The position numbers were made by a program, and so were the translations under genes. A stretch of 64,000 nucleotides of DNA from Streptomyces sp. NBC_01707. GTDB lineage: Bacteria; Actinomycetota; Actinomycetes; Streptomycetales; Streptomycetaceae. The stretch covers positions 8,556,001-8,620,000 of the forward strand of contig NZ_CP109190.1 in assembly GCF_041438805.1 (NCBI RefSeq), in the 5' to 3' direction. The notes below the pieces were generated by a model that saw only the letters and a program-made list of their open reading frames with translations, was not told the DNA's origin and did no database searches. Of this stretch, positions 1 to 8,317 are shown one piece after another; position 1 is the stretch's first letter; the number at the start of each line of letters is the position of its first letter.

Positions 1-265
1 TCAACGTCCGGCTCGACGGCGTCCGGTCCGGGCCGGACCGGACGCCGTCGAGCCGTCGTGACACCAGGTCCGTACGCTGTGCCCGCCCGGCACTCGTACC
101 GGACCTGGTCCCTTTACCGGACTACGCACCCGAGTCCGGACCCGGCACCTGCGCCGGACCCACGCACCCGAGTCCGGACCTGGCGACAGGCCCGGACTCG
201 GCACAAGGTCCGGCCCGGCACCCGCCTGGGCGCAGCTTGCGACCCGACTCAATTTCCCGTTCTGC
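1..265. other. Intergenic region with palindrome and short repeats
   Basis: No credible gene is seen. The region lies downstream of the alpha-galactosidase gene and holds a 47-bp palindrome (9-55). It also holds imperfect repeats of a CCGAGTCCGGACC-type unit: a 19-base stretch is repeated exactly at 124-142 and 162-180, and related CCGGACTCGGCAC-like words follow up to about 225. Confidence 0.7.
9..55. terminator. Long perfect inverted repeat, probable terminator
   Basis: Bases 9-31 and 33-55 are exact reverse complements (23-bp arms) around one central base. There is no T-run, as is usual for actinobacterial terminators. It sits about 210 bases past the stop codon of the leftward alpha-galactosidase gene. 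It could also be a binding site or a remnant of an element beyond the left edge. Confidence 0.5.
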
Positions 266-2311
266 TCAGCACCCCATCCGCAGGTCCGCCCAGTCCGCGT
301 GGTCGGAGTCGACGCCGTCCCCGCCGTCGGTGACCACCAGACGCACCACCTGCGCGCCGCTCACATCAGCGGTGATCGGCTGCGCGGCCATGGCATTGGT
401 CAGCACACCGGTCGACGCCACCTTCGTGCCGTCCGCCCAGATCTCGAACGCCACGGTGCCCTTGGCGCCCTTCTCGTCGTCGACGCCGACCTGCGCGGTC
501 ACGGCGCTGCACGCACCGGCCGCGTAGAACTCGACGGTGCTCGGCGCGTGCGCCCCGAGCCCCTTGGCGAAGACCGTGCCGCCGATGGTCAGCGGATTGC
601 CGTCGCCCGCGTTGCTCTCACCGTTGCTGGTGTCCGTCTCGACCGGTCCCCAGCCGTTGGAGGAGGAGAGCTGCGGCAGATCGCTGAGATAGCTGCTGCC
701 GCCCGGTGGCGCCACCACCACATGGGCCTGGAACGGGACCGAGGACCGGACACGCGTCCCGGCCGGTGAGCGGTACTGCGCCGAGAGCGTCAGATCGTAC
801 GTACCGGTGGCCGTGCCCGCGGGAGGCGTCACCTGCCAGCGCGTGGTCAGCGCCTTGCCGGTCGGCACGGTCGGGGATCCGGTCGGCGACAGCGGCTTGA
901 TCTGCCAGCCCGACGGGCCGGTGAGCGCCGCGGAGACCTTCTCGGCGGGCGTTCGACCCAGATCGGTGACGGTCGTCGTCAGCGGCGCGATGTGACCCGC
1001 TTCCACCAACGGGCTTCCGTTCAGGCCGAGTTCCACGGCGGGCGGGTGGGCGGCCCACTTGCGGTCGGCAGCGACGCGCAGCAGGACCGTGCCGTGTGCC
1101 GGGACGGTCGCCGAGATGGTGCCTGCCGTGTTGTACGTCGCGTGCTCCCACAGGTCGCGCATCGTGTACGCGGCGGCCTGCGGCAGTCCCGCCGCCTTCG
1201 CGGTCGTCGTGATGCGCTGAGCGCTGCCGGACTCGTTGAAGAGCGCCACGACCCGGCTGCCGTCCCGCATCTCCTTGGCGACGACCCACCGTCCGTCGGT
1301 GGAGGAGAGCACAGTTCCCTGTTTGCCCAGCGGGTCCTGATCGACGGCGACGACCTCGCGATTGGAGAGGATCTCGAAGGTCTCCGGCGTCGCCTTGCGC
1401 AGATCGGAGCCGATCAGCAGCGGCGCCGCCATCACGGACCACATGGAGAAGTGGGTGCGGTACTCGGTGTCCGTCATTCCGCCGTTGCCGACCTCGAGCA
1501 TGTCGGGGTCGTTCCAGTGCCCCGGTCCCGCGGCAGAGGCGAGCGGCAGGTTCTGCTTCATGATCGACAGCATGCTGCCCCAGCTGTCGCTGATGTCGCC
1601 CGTGGTGCGCCAGAGATTGCCGACGTCGGCGGCCCACTCCCAGGGCTTGTTCTCGCCCCACTCGCAGATGCTGTAGACGATGGGACGGCCGGTGGCCTCC
1701 AGTGCGTCACGCATGGTCGTGTAGCGCAGCTTCGCATCGACGCCCTGGTTGTTGCAGTTGTCGTACTTGAGATAGTCGACGCCCCAGTCCGCGAACTGCT
1801 GCGCATCGCTGTACTCGTGGCCCAGCGCGCCCGGCAGGCCGACGCTGTCGCACGTCTTGGTGCCGGCGCTGGTGTAGATGCCGAGCTTGAGCCCCTTGGA
1901 GTGGACATAGTCCGCGACGGCCTTGATGCCGTTCGGGAAGCGCACCGGGTCGGCCTCGAGCTTGCCGTCCGCATCGCGCTGCGGCTTCGCCCAGCAGTCG
2001 TCGAGGTTGACGTACTGGTAGCCGGCGTCCTTGAGGCCCTTCTCGACGAAGATGTCGGCGATGCCCTTGACCATCGACTCGTTGAACTCGGCCCGGCAGT
2101 GGGTCGAGTTCCAGTTGTTGAACCCCATCGGCGGGGTGAGCGCGAGACCGTTTCCGGACTGCGGTGCGGCGGCCGCGGTGACAGCGGCCGGGGCCGGTGA
2201 GTCCGCCACGGCGGGAGCGGCTGCCCCTGCCGTACAGAGCAGCCCGGCCGCCAGCGCTCCGATGACTCTTCTGTGGCGTGTGCGGGTTGTACGGGTTGGA
2301 AGATGACGCAT
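266..2311 (-). CDS. Secreted alpha-galactosidase, GH27, with C-terminal NPCBM domain
   Basis: The 681-residue protein should hydrolyse terminal alpha-galactosides (melibiose, galactomannan side chains) outside the cell. A basic N-terminus, hydrophobic core and AVA-DS cleavage site form a signal peptide of about 37 residues. The GH27 barrel shows PPMGFNNWN, YVNLDDCW, the nucleophile Asp in YLKYDNCN (about residue 184) and the acid/base Asp in RTTGDISDSW (about 239). A beta-sandwich and a C-terminal NPCBM carbohydrate-binding domain (from about 550, ending ...DHADWADLRMGC) follow. The start at 2311 is chosen because GGAGG lies 9 bases upstream; an in-frame ATG at 2359 lacks such a site. It is divergent from the sugar ABC importer, so both probably serve one regulon. 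Confidence 0.93.
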   Translation of the reverse strand: MRHLPTRTTRTRHRRVIGALAAGLLCTAGAAAPAVADSPAPAAVTAAAAPQSGNGLALTPPMGFNNWNSTHCRAEFNESMVKGIADIFVEKGLKDAGYQYVNLDDCWAKPQRDADGKLEADPVRFPNGIKAVADYVHSKGLKLGIYTSAGTKTCDSVGLPGALGHEYSDAQQFADWGVDYLKYDNCNNQGVDAKLRYTTMRDALEATGRPIVYSICEWGENKPWEWAADVGNLWRTTGDISDSWGSMLSIMKQNLPLASAAGPGHWNDPDMLEVGNGGMTDTEYRTHFSMWSVMAAPLLIGSDLRKATPETFEILSNREVVAVDQDPLGKQGTVLSSTDGRWVVAKEMRDGSRVVALFNESGSAQRITTTAKAAGLPQAAAYTMRDLWEHATYNTAGTISATVPAHGTVLLRVAADRKWAAHPPAVELGLNGSPLVEAGHIAPLTTTVTDLGRTPAEKVSAALTGPSGWQIKPLSPTGSPTVPTGKALTTRWQVTPPAGTATGTYDLTLSAQYRSPAGTRVRSSVPFQAHVVVAPPGGSSYLSDLPQLSSSNGWGPVETDTSNGESNAGDGNPLTIGGTVFAKGLGAHAPSTVEFYAAGACSAVTAQVGVDDEKGAKGTVAFEIWADGTKVASTGVLTNAMAAQPITADVSGAQVVRLVVTDGGDGVDSDHADWADLRMGC

Positions 2312-2444
2312 CGTTACGTTCCTCCATACTCGTGCCGGATCGGATGACGTCATGTGCACGCCAGTGACGCGCGATTACGTTAGGGCCTGTTGAAGTCTGT
2401 TGGAAGGGGAGCGGTAACGGTTGTTCGGTATCTCGTCAAAACCC

Positions 2445-2479
2445 TTGACGGCACCCTGGCTTGGAGGTGAGATCCAAGC
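2445..2479 (+). promoter_or_regulatory. Putative promoter with overlapping inverted repeat for the sugar importer
   Basis: TTGACG (2445-2450) is followed after 17 bases by TGAGAT (2468-2473), a plausible sigma-70-type promoter. An inverted repeat GCTTGGA-N7-TCCAAGC (2459-2465 and 2473-2479) overlaps the -10 box, as expected for a repressor operator. The RBS GGAGGAGGGGG and ATG at 2523 follow. The regulator is not identified in this window. Confidence 0.45.
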
Positions 2480-2522
2480 GCACGTTCGGTTGTGTTGGGT
2501 TGGCATCCCGGAGGAGGGGGTC

Positions 2523-3869
2523 ATGGCGCACTCTTCGTACGACAGTTCAGGCGTGCCGGGCAGTGTGGCAGGACATCGGATGTCCCGGCGAAGTGTGTTG
2601 CGGGGTGCGGCAGTCGGTGCGGGCGCGATCACGCTGCCTTCGCTGCTCACCGCATGCGGCAGCGGCCCCGGTGGTGACGGCAAGACGATCCACATGGGGT
2701 CGAATTCGTCCGACCCCATTCCGAAGAAGGCGTTCGCCGAGGCGTTCAAGGCGTATGAGGCGCAGTCCGGTGGCCGCAAGATCGCGGTGAACACCGTTGA
2801 CCACAACACCTTCCAGGAGAACATCAACAAGTACCTGCAGGGCAATCCGGACGATGTCTTCATGTGGTTCGCCGGCTACCGGATGCAGTTCTTCGCCAAG
2901 AAGGGTCTGCTGTACGACATCAGTGACAACTGGCAGCACTACGAGGGCTTCTCGGACGCGCTGAAGGCCCAGTCCACCGGTGAGGACGGCAAGCAGTACC
3001 TCACGCCGTACTACTACTACCCGTGGGCCGTCTTCCACCGTAAGAGCCTCTTCGCCGACCGTGGCTACCAGGCGCCCAAGACGCTCGACGAGTACGTGGC
3101 GCTGGCCAAGCAGATGAAGAAGGACAAGCTCGACCCCATCGCGTTCTGCGACAAGGACGGCTGGCCCGCGATGGGCACCTTCGACTACATCAACATGCGG
3201 ACCAACGGCTACGAGTTCCACAAGAGCCTGATGGCCGGCGAGGCGGCCTGGACGGACAAGCGGGTCAAGGAGGTCTTCGACACCTGGCGACGTCTCCTCC
3301 CGTACTGCCAGCAGGGCGCCAACGGCCGCACCTGGCAGGAGGCCGCGACCAGCCTGCAGAAGAAGGAAGCCGGCATGGCGGTCTTCGGCCTGCCGCACCC
3401 CGGTGCCCAGTTCCCGAAGGGCGAGCAGGAGGACATCGACTTCTTCCCGTTCCCGGTCATCAACCCGGAACACGGCCAGGACGCGGTCGAGGCTCCCATC
3501 GACGGCTTCCTGCTGGCGAAGAAGTCCAAGAACCTCAAGAACAAGAAGAGCGTGGAGAGTGCCAAGGACCTCCTGAAGTGGCTGGCCACCGGGAAGGCCG
3601 AGGACATCTACCTCAAGAGTGACCCCAACAACATCGCCGTCAACGACCAGGCGGACATCTCCCAGTACTCGGCGCTGCAGAAGAAGGCGGTGGAGCTCGT
3701 CTCCGGCGCGAAGCAGATCTCGCAGTTCCTGGACCGCGACACCCGGCCGGACTTCGCCTCGACCGTCATGATCCCGGCCATCCAGCAGTTCATCAGCAAC
3801 CCGAACGATGTGGACGGTCTGGTCAACGGCATCGAGCGGCAGAAGAAGACCATCTTCGCCTCCGACTGA
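2523..3869 (+). CDS. Sugar ABC transporter substrate-binding lipoprotein
   Basis: A 448-residue family-1 extracellular solute-binding protein that captures a sugar for the two permeases downstream. A twin-arginine motif SRRSVLRG (residues 21-28) precedes a hydrophobic stretch and the lipobox LTAC with Cys45, so the protein is probably Tat-exported and lipid-anchored. The mature part shows the aromatic-rich, Lys-rich pattern of actinobacterial binding proteins (for example YLTPYYYYPW and WQHYEGFSD). The start at 2523 has a very strong RBS (GGAGGAGGGGG). Met20 is a possible shorter start. The neighbouring alpha-galactosidase suggests an alpha-galactoside or galactose substrate, by inference only. 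Confidence 0.92.
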   Translation: MAHSSYDSSGVPGSVAGHRMSRRSVLRGAAVGAGAITLPSLLTACGSGPGGDGKTIHMGSNSSDPIPKKAFAEAFKAYEAQSGGRKIAVNTVDHNTFQENINKYLQGNPDDVFMWFAGYRMQFFAKKGLLYDISDNWQHYEGFSDALKAQSTGEDGKQYLTPYYYYPWAVFHRKSLFADRGYQAPKTLDEYVALAKQMKKDKLDPIAFCDKDGWPAMGTFDYINMRTNGYEFHKSLMAGEAAWTDKRVKEVFDTWRRLLPYCQQGANGRTWQEAATSLQKKEAGMAVFGLPHPGAQFPKGEQEDIDFFPFPVINPEHGQDAVEAPIDGFLLAKKSKNLKNKKSVESAKDLLKWLATGKAEDIYLKSDPNNIAVNDQADISQYSALQKKAVELVSGAKQISQFLDRDTRPDFASTVMIPAIQQFISNPNDVDGLVNGIERQKKTIFASD

Positions 3870-3885
3870 ACCTGGAGTACCGACC

Positions 3886-4800
3886 GTGTCGTTCCTCTCG
3901 GCCCGGCGAACCGAACGACGGGGCCCGCGGCGATTCTCCGGCCGCGACCTCGTCGTCATCGGTCTGCTGCTCGGTATACCGGTCCTGCTCGACATCGCCG
4001 TCGTGTGGGGCCCGACCCTCGCCTCCGTCGTGCTCTCCTTCACCAGCTGGGACGGCATCGGCGACATCAAGTGGGTCGGTACGCAGAATTACGCGAACCT
4101 CTTCACCAACTACCCGCAGTTCTGGCCCGCCGCCCGGCACAACCTGCTCTGGCTCGCCTTCCTCGGCCTCGTCGCCACGCCGTTCGGACTGCTCCTCGCC
4201 GTACTCATCGACCGGGGCGTACGGTTCAGTCGCTTCTACCAGTCGACGCTGTACATGCCGGTCGTGCTGTCGCTCGCCGTGGTCGGCTTCATCGCGCAGC
4301 TCGTCTTCTCCCGCGACCAGGGCGCCCTCAACGCGATCGTCGGGGACACCAAGTCGCCGACCGACTGGCTCGGCGACCCGGACCTCAACATCTGGATGGT
4401 CCTGCTCGCCGCGGCCTGGCGGCACACCGGCTATGTGATGATCCTCTACCTCGCCGGGCTCAAGGCCGTCGACCCCTCGTTGAAGGAAGCCGCCGCCATC
4501 GACGGGGCGAGCGAGGCCCAGACCTTCTTCCGCATCGTCTTTCCCACACTGCGGCCGGTCAACGTCATCGTCGGCGTCATCACCGTCATCGAGTCCCTGC
4601 GCGCCTTCGACATCGTGTACGCCGTCAATCACGGCCGCAACGGACTCGAACTGCTCTCGGTGCTCGTCACCGACAACATCATCGGCGAGGCCAGCCGGGT
4701 CGGCTTCGGCTCCGCCATAGCCGTCGTCCTGCTGACCGTCTCCCTCGGATTCGTCGTGACGTACCTGGTCCAGGAGCTCCGAGGGGAGAAGAACCGATGA
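3886..4800 (+). CDS. Sugar ABC transporter permease, MalF/UgpA type
   Basis: The 304-residue integral membrane protein has about six predicted helices and the cytoplasmic EAA loop (EAAAIDGASEAQTFFRI) that docks the ATPase. GTG at 3886 is the likely start: GGAG lies 8 bases upstream and 16 bases separate it from the binding-protein stop, whereas an earlier ATG would overlap that gene. It pairs with the next permease, whose start overlaps its stop (ATGA). No ATP-binding gene is present in the operon, which fits Streptomyces systems energised by a shared ATPase such as MsiK encoded elsewhere. Confidence 0.93.
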   Translation: MSFLSARRTERRGPRRFSGRDLVVIGLLLGIPVLLDIAVVWGPTLASVVLSFTSWDGIGDIKWVGTQNYANLFTNYPQFWPAARHNLLWLAFLGLVATPFGLLLAVLIDRGVRFSRFYQSTLYMPVVLSLAVVGFIAQLVFSRDQGALNAIVGDTKSPTDWLGDPDLNIWMVLLAAAWRHTGYVMILYLAGLKAVDPSLKEAAAIDGASEAQTFFRIVFPTLRPVNVIVGVITVIESLRAFDIVYAVNHGRNGLELLSVLVTDNIIGEASRVGFGSAIAVVLLTVSLGFVVTYLVQELRGEKNR

Positions 4801-5723
4801 CCGTCGACACCGCCCCCGCCCGCCCCGCCGCGCAGCCCGCGCCCGCGGCGCCCGCGGCCGGGCGCCGCAGAATCCGTCCCGGCCGGCTCGGGGTGCACGC
4901 CTTCCTGATGGCGGTCTCGATCGCGTTCCTCGCACCGTTGCTGCTCGCGGTGTACGCCTCGCTGCGACCGTACGAAGAGACCTCCGAGTACGGTTACTTC
5001 TCGCTCCCGAAGCATCTCTCGTTCGACTACTACCGGCAGGCGTTCACCGACTCGGGGATGACGAAGTACTTCGTCAACACGATGATCATCGCCGTCCCCG
5101 GGGTGCTCGTCACCCTCTTCCTCGCCTCGTTCGTGGCCTTCGCGCTGGCCCGGCTGAAGATGCGCGGCGGCATCGTCCTGCTGATGCTCTTCACGGCCGG
5201 GAACCTGCTGCCGCAGCAGGTGATCGTGACACCGCTGTACGTGGTGTTCAACCGCATCCCGCTGCCGTACTGGATGTCCGACTCGATGACGATGTACGAC
5301 TCCTACTGGGCCGTCGTCGTCGTGCAGATCGGCTTCCAGATCGGCTTCTGTGTCTTCGTCCTCGCCAACTTCATGCGCACACTGCCGCAGGAGATCCTGG
5401 AGGCCGCCATCGTCGACGGCGCGGGCGTCTGGACGCAGTACTGGCGGATCACGCTGCCGTTGTGCCGCCCGGCTCTCGCCGCGCTCGGCACACTTCAGTT
5501 CACCTGGATGTACAACGACTTCCTCTGGGCACTGGTCTTCGTCTCCGACGGCGACAAGCTCCCCATCACCTCGGCCCTCAACAACCTTCGCGGGCAGTTC
5601 TTCACCGACTACAACCTCCTGGCCGCGGGCTCGGTGATCGTCGCCCTGCCGACGCTCGTGGTCTTCCTGCTGCTCCAGCGCCACTTCATCGCGGGGCTGA
5701 CGCTGGGGTCCAGCAAGGGGTAG
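4797..5723 (+). CDS. Sugar ABC transporter permease, MalG type
   Basis: The 308-residue inner-membrane permease partners the upstream MalF-like protein. The N-terminal 30 residues are Pro/Ala-rich and cytoplasmic. About six helices and the EAA loop (EAAIVDGAGVWTQYWRI) follow, and the C-terminus LQRHFIAGLTLGSSKG is typical of the family. Translation starts inside the preceding stop codon (ATGA at 4797-4800), indicating coupling. A diverged copy of its last 55 coding bases lies 2.5 kb downstream at 8163-8217. Confidence 0.93.
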   Translation: MTVDTAPARPAAQPAPAAPAAGRRRIRPGRLGVHAFLMAVSIAFLAPLLLAVYASLRPYEETSEYGYFSLPKHLSFDYYRQAFTDSGMTKYFVNTMIIAVPGVLVTLFLASFVAFALARLKMRGGIVLLMLFTAGNLLPQQVIVTPLYVVFNRIPLPYWMSDSMTMYDSYWAVVVVQIGFQIGFCVFVLANFMRTLPQEILEAAIVDGAGVWTQYWRITLPLCRPALAALGTLQFTWMYNDFLWALVFVSDGDKLPITSALNNLRGQFFTDYNLLAAGSVIVALPTLVVFLLLQRHFIAGLTLGSSKG

Positions 5724-5829
5724 GACCTGACCTGCGCAGACAGGGTCATGCGCTCATCCCGACCAGGGGCGACGCGACGGCCGAGCCGCACTCGCGGAAC
5801 CTCGTCGTGACCCAGTTCCGACAGGAAGA

Positions 5830-5862
5830 AGCCCCGCCGACCGGGTGATCGGTGGCGGGGCT
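5830..5862. terminator. Bidirectional hairpin terminator
   Basis: AGCCCCGCC (5830-5838) and GGCGGGGCT (5854-5862) are exact reverse complements, with further pairing inside. It lies between the convergent MalG-like permease gene and the PASTA lipoprotein gene. Confidence 0.75.
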
Positions 5863-5871
5863 CAGCTGTTC

Positions 5872-6507
5872 CTACGGGCAGGTCTCCTCGTACTTCACGG
5901 CGGTGAACTCGACGGGCTGTCCCTTCAACGCCGTGCCGGGGCGCGGGGACTGCGTGCACACCTGCCAGTTGCTTTCCAGGAACACGATGCGGTCATCGGG
6001 CATGGCATCGGTCACCGTGATCGAGGTGCCGGAGTCGAGCGCACCGCGGGCGGTGTTGACGGACTTCCCCACGAAGTTCGGCATGGTGCCGATGGCCTTG
6101 GCGGGTGCCTTCTGGTCCGAGGCCGGGCACGACTCCTCGAGTTTGACCGTCCCGAAGTCCAGCTCGGTGTCGAGCGGGATGGTCTTCCCCGCTTTGTGGT
6201 TCTGGCTGCAGACCTTCCAGTTCCGGTCGAACGCCTGCAGCCGATCCCGGCCGGCACTGTCGTGGGACGTCAGGGCGTAGAACCCGGCCTTCTGAGCCGC
6301 GTCCTGCGCGGACTGGAGCCCCATACCGACGAAGTCCGGGACGGCCTTCCGCTCGGCAGGCTTGTCATCGGACGACGGTTGCTTCGACATGGCGCCGACG
6401 GTGGTCGGGGTTGTGGGCTGCCGGCTCGTGGTCGCCGGATCGCAGCCGACGAGAGCAGCAGCCGCGAGGCAGACGAGCACGGCAGCGGCGGCGGTGCGGG
6501 TGTTCAA
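5872..6507 (-). CDS. PASTA-domain lipoprotein
   Basis: The 211-residue protein has a short lipoprotein signal ending in the lipobox LVGC, a Thr/Pro linker, then two PASTA-like repeats. They begin VPDFVGMGLQSAQDAAQKAG and MPNFVGKSVNTARGAL, and each ends K-x-EE-[S/T]-CP with an internal W-x-VC; paired cysteines suggest one disulfide per repeat. PASTA domains usually bind peptidoglycan fragments or act as cell-wall spacers. The start is inferred as TTG at 6507, with GGGGG five bases upstream, giving MNTRTAAAAVLV; a longer in-frame start would place the signal sequence internally. No kinase domain is attached. Confidence 0.8.
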   Translation of the reverse strand: MNTRTAAAAVLVCLAAAALVGCDPATTSRQPTTPTTVGAMSKQPSSDDKPAERKAVPDFVGMGLQSAQDAAQKAGFYALTSHDSAGRDRLQAFDRNWKVCSQNHKAGKTIPLDTELDFGTVKLEESCPASDQKAPAKAIGTMPNFVGKSVNTARGALDSGTSITVTDAMPDDRIVFLESNWQVCTQSPRPGTALKGQPVEFTAVKYEETCP

Positions 6508-7119
6508 GATGTCCCCCAAGTGCGGTTCATGGAGGGATGACCGTAGCGATGTCGTCTGGGTGCATGGGAGCTGGATGCTCCGGTGGTGACGGAGTTGTGA
6601 CCGAATCGCGAGGGCCAAAGGGGGTGTGGACTACGACACTTCGTGAAGTGTCGAGAGTCGGCACCTCGCGCCCCCGGAGTGCCATGGCGCGGGGCCGACG
6701 GACAGCAGGATCAGGCTGCACGACCCGTCGACGGAGCTGTGGCAGGCCCTCGCCTCCACCTACCGGACCGGCCACGACATCAGCGTGAAGCTCGGCTGCT
6801 ACGAACTGTCGGCCGTCGCCATCGACCGCATGGACCGGGCGGCACAGCCGGCATCCGATCCGTGCCTGGGTGAGATCCGCCAGTACATGCGGGCCGGGCC
6901 TCGGTCCCTTTCCGGGCGGGGAGTACCGAAAGGAGCAGCGGCTCGTCGCCGTCGGCTACGGCATCGTCCGCCCAGCCGGTGTGCAGCCCTGCGTATCGCT
7001 CGGGGCTGTGGTCGTACAGCTCGGCCACGCCGGCGAGGCCGCCGCTGTCTGCAAGGTGGGCTGCCGAGTGACTGCGCGTTTCGCAGGCGTTCGCCTGTGA
7101 ACACGGTCCATCCGACAAC
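6508..7119. other. Gene-poor region with possible decayed coding fragments
   Basis: No intact gene is seen. A 20-bp palindrome lies at 6634-6653. On the plus strand about 6700-6900 reads without a stop as RLHDPSTELWQALASTY, then GCYELSAVAIDRMDRAA, which looks protein-like but has no start signal and dissolves after about 6900. On the minus strand about 6930-7090 reads GLAGVAELYDHSPERYAGLH and similar. Both may be remnants of lost genes; neither is recognised. Confidence 0.4.
6634..6653. promoter_or_regulatory. Perfect 20-bp palindrome, possible operator
   Basis: CGACACTTC (6634-6642) and GAAGTGTCG (6645-6653) are exact reverse complements around GT. The size and symmetry are typical of a dimeric regulator site. 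It lies 127 bases upstream of the PASTA lipoprotein start. No adjacent regulator gene is seen. Confidence 0.35.
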
Positions 7120-7137
7120 AGCCCCGCTACCGGGGCT
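7120..7137 (-). terminator. Hairpin terminator overlapping the VOC gene stop
   Basis: AGCCCCG (7120-7126) pairs with CGGGGCT (7131-7137) around CTAC. The TAG stop codon of the leftward VOC gene lies in the loop, and a T-containing stretch follows on the transcript. Confidence 0.65.
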
Positions 7138-7849
7138 TCTGTACGGCGAACTCGTTGCCGTCGGGGTCGAGCATCAGCACCCGGCCGCCGTCGCCCTCGC
7201 CGATGTCGGTGCACGTCGCGCCGAGCGAGATCAGGCGGTCGACCTCCGCCTGCCGGTCGGCGTGGGCGGGGAGCGCCAGCTCGAAGTACAGCCTGTTCGT
7301 TCCCGTCTTCGGCGCCACCGGAGGACCACCCCACGTGATCTTCGTACCGCCGTTCGGCGACTGGATCGCGGTCTCCTGGTCCTGGTCCCAGACCAGCGGC
7401 CACCCCAGCGCCTCGCTCCAGAAGTAGCCGACCTCCTGCGTACCGTCGCAGGCCAGCGCTCCGATGAAGCCTGTGTCGGCGAGGAACTTGTTGCCCGCCT
7501 CGATGACGCAGAACTCGTTGCCGTCCGGATCGGCGAGCACCACATGTCCATCTTCAGGGAGTTGGCCCACATCGATGTGTTTCCCGCCGAACTCCAGCGC
7601 CCTGGTCACCGTCTGCTGCTGATCCTCCGGGGAGCTGCTCGTCAGGTCGAAGTGAGCCCGGTTCTGGCCGATCTTGGGCTCCTGGCTCGGCAGGAAACGG
7701 ATGCGGAACCCGGCGGCATCAGGGGGCAGGATCGCGACGTCGTCGTCCGAACCGTCGGCCAACTCCCAGCCCAGGACCCCGGACCAGAACTGCGCCAGGC
7801 CCGACGGCCGGGTCGCGTTGAAGCAGATCGCGAACAGTTGACTGGTCAT
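7127..7849 (-). CDS. Two-domain VOC (glyoxalase/bleomycin-resistance fold) protein
   Basis: The 240-residue protein has two vicinal-oxygen-chelate domains. Each has an F-W-x-x-x-L-G-W segment (FWSGVLGWEL, YFWSEALGWPL) and ends in a DPDGNEF-type strand (VLADPDGNEFCV, MLDPDGNEFAV). VOC proteins bind a metal or small ligand in a paired beta-alpha-beta fold; the substrate cannot be told from sequence. GGAG lies 11 bases before the ATG at 7849. The stop codon is inside a terminator hairpin, so it is a single-gene unit. The divergent SUMF1-like gene is 468 bases away. Confidence 0.85.
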   Translation of the reverse strand: MTSQLFAICFNATRPSGLAQFWSGVLGWELADGSDDDVAILPPDAAGFRIRFLPSQEPKIGQNRAHFDLTSSSPEDQQQTVTRALEFGGKHIDVGQLPEDGHVVLADPDGNEFCVIEAGNKFLADTGFIGALACDGTQEVGYFWSEALGWPLVWDQDQETAIQSPNGGTKITWGGPPVAPKTGTNRLYFELALPAHADRQAEVDRLISLGATCTDIGEGDGGRVLMLDPDGNEFAVQKPR

Positions 7850-7966
7850 ACCCGGTGCATCTCCGATCCACTGACGGTCGATACGGCGCCTTGCCCTCCC
7901 GGGCCAGCGCAGCCTAGGGGTGACCGTGCGGTACTCGCATCCGAGTTTCCGTCGCGGGAGAGTCCT

Positions 7967-8009
7967 GTCCCCTGCAAGGGGACGACGGTGCGGAACGGCA
8001 CCGTCGTCC
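7967..8009. promoter_or_regulatory. Two mutually exclusive hairpins
   Basis: Hairpin 1 is GTCCCCT-GCA-AGGGGAC (7967-7983). Hairpin 2 has perfect 12-bp arms (7980-7991 and 7998-8009) around GGAACG. They share bases 7980-7983, so both cannot form fully at once. They lie 118-160 bases upstream of the leftward VOC start. A terminator or a folded leader are both possible. Confidence 0.35.
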
Positions 8010-8162
8010 ACGGCACCGGCCGAGCCGGTCCGTCATGCCGGGGTGGCACCCGCCTTCGCGCCGACATCACCCGTTCAGCCCAATGTGACGATCGGTGAGG
8101 GGACACGACAGCCCGGAACCACCCCCAGCGTCACTCGCCACCTGGCCGTAGCTGAACGACAT

Positions 8163-8217
8163 GCTCGTGGTCCTCCTGCTGCTCCAGCGCCACTTCGTCG
8201 CGGGGACGACGCTGGGG
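8163..8217 (+). pseudogene. Diverged copy of the 3' end of the MalG-like permease gene
   Basis: 51 of 55 bases match 5654-5708. The conceptual peptide LVVLLLLQRHFVAGTTLG corresponds to the permease C-terminus LVVFLLLQRHFIAGLTLG. Sequence on either side does not match, so only a scrap remains, from a local duplication or from the end of another lost sugar permease gene. Confidence 0.65.
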
Positions 8218-8317
8218 GTCGAGCAACGGGCGGAGTTCCCATAACGGACTCTGATGCTTTGTCACCAACCACTGTGGGAAGTGCTGTTGGACCGCGACTC
8301 ACTATGATCACCTGCAC

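Larger units (their letters stand above)
7850..8317. other. Intergenic region with nested hairpins and a permease-gene remnant
   Basis: No intact gene is seen between the divergent VOC and SUMF1-like genes. The region holds two overlapping hairpins (7967-7983 and 7980-8009) and a 55-base match to the end of the MalG-like permease gene (8163-8217). A TATGAT box at 8303-8308 lies 9 bases before the SUMF1-like start and could be its -10 element. Confidence 0.6.

Noticed and set aside
992..2200. A 402-codon plus-strand frame opposite the alpha-galactosidase
   Set aside because: Antisense shadow; no RBS and no domain.
6785..8098. Long plus-strand frame running through the VOC gene
   Set aside because: Only its first 40 codons look protein-like; the rest is antisense to the VOC protein.
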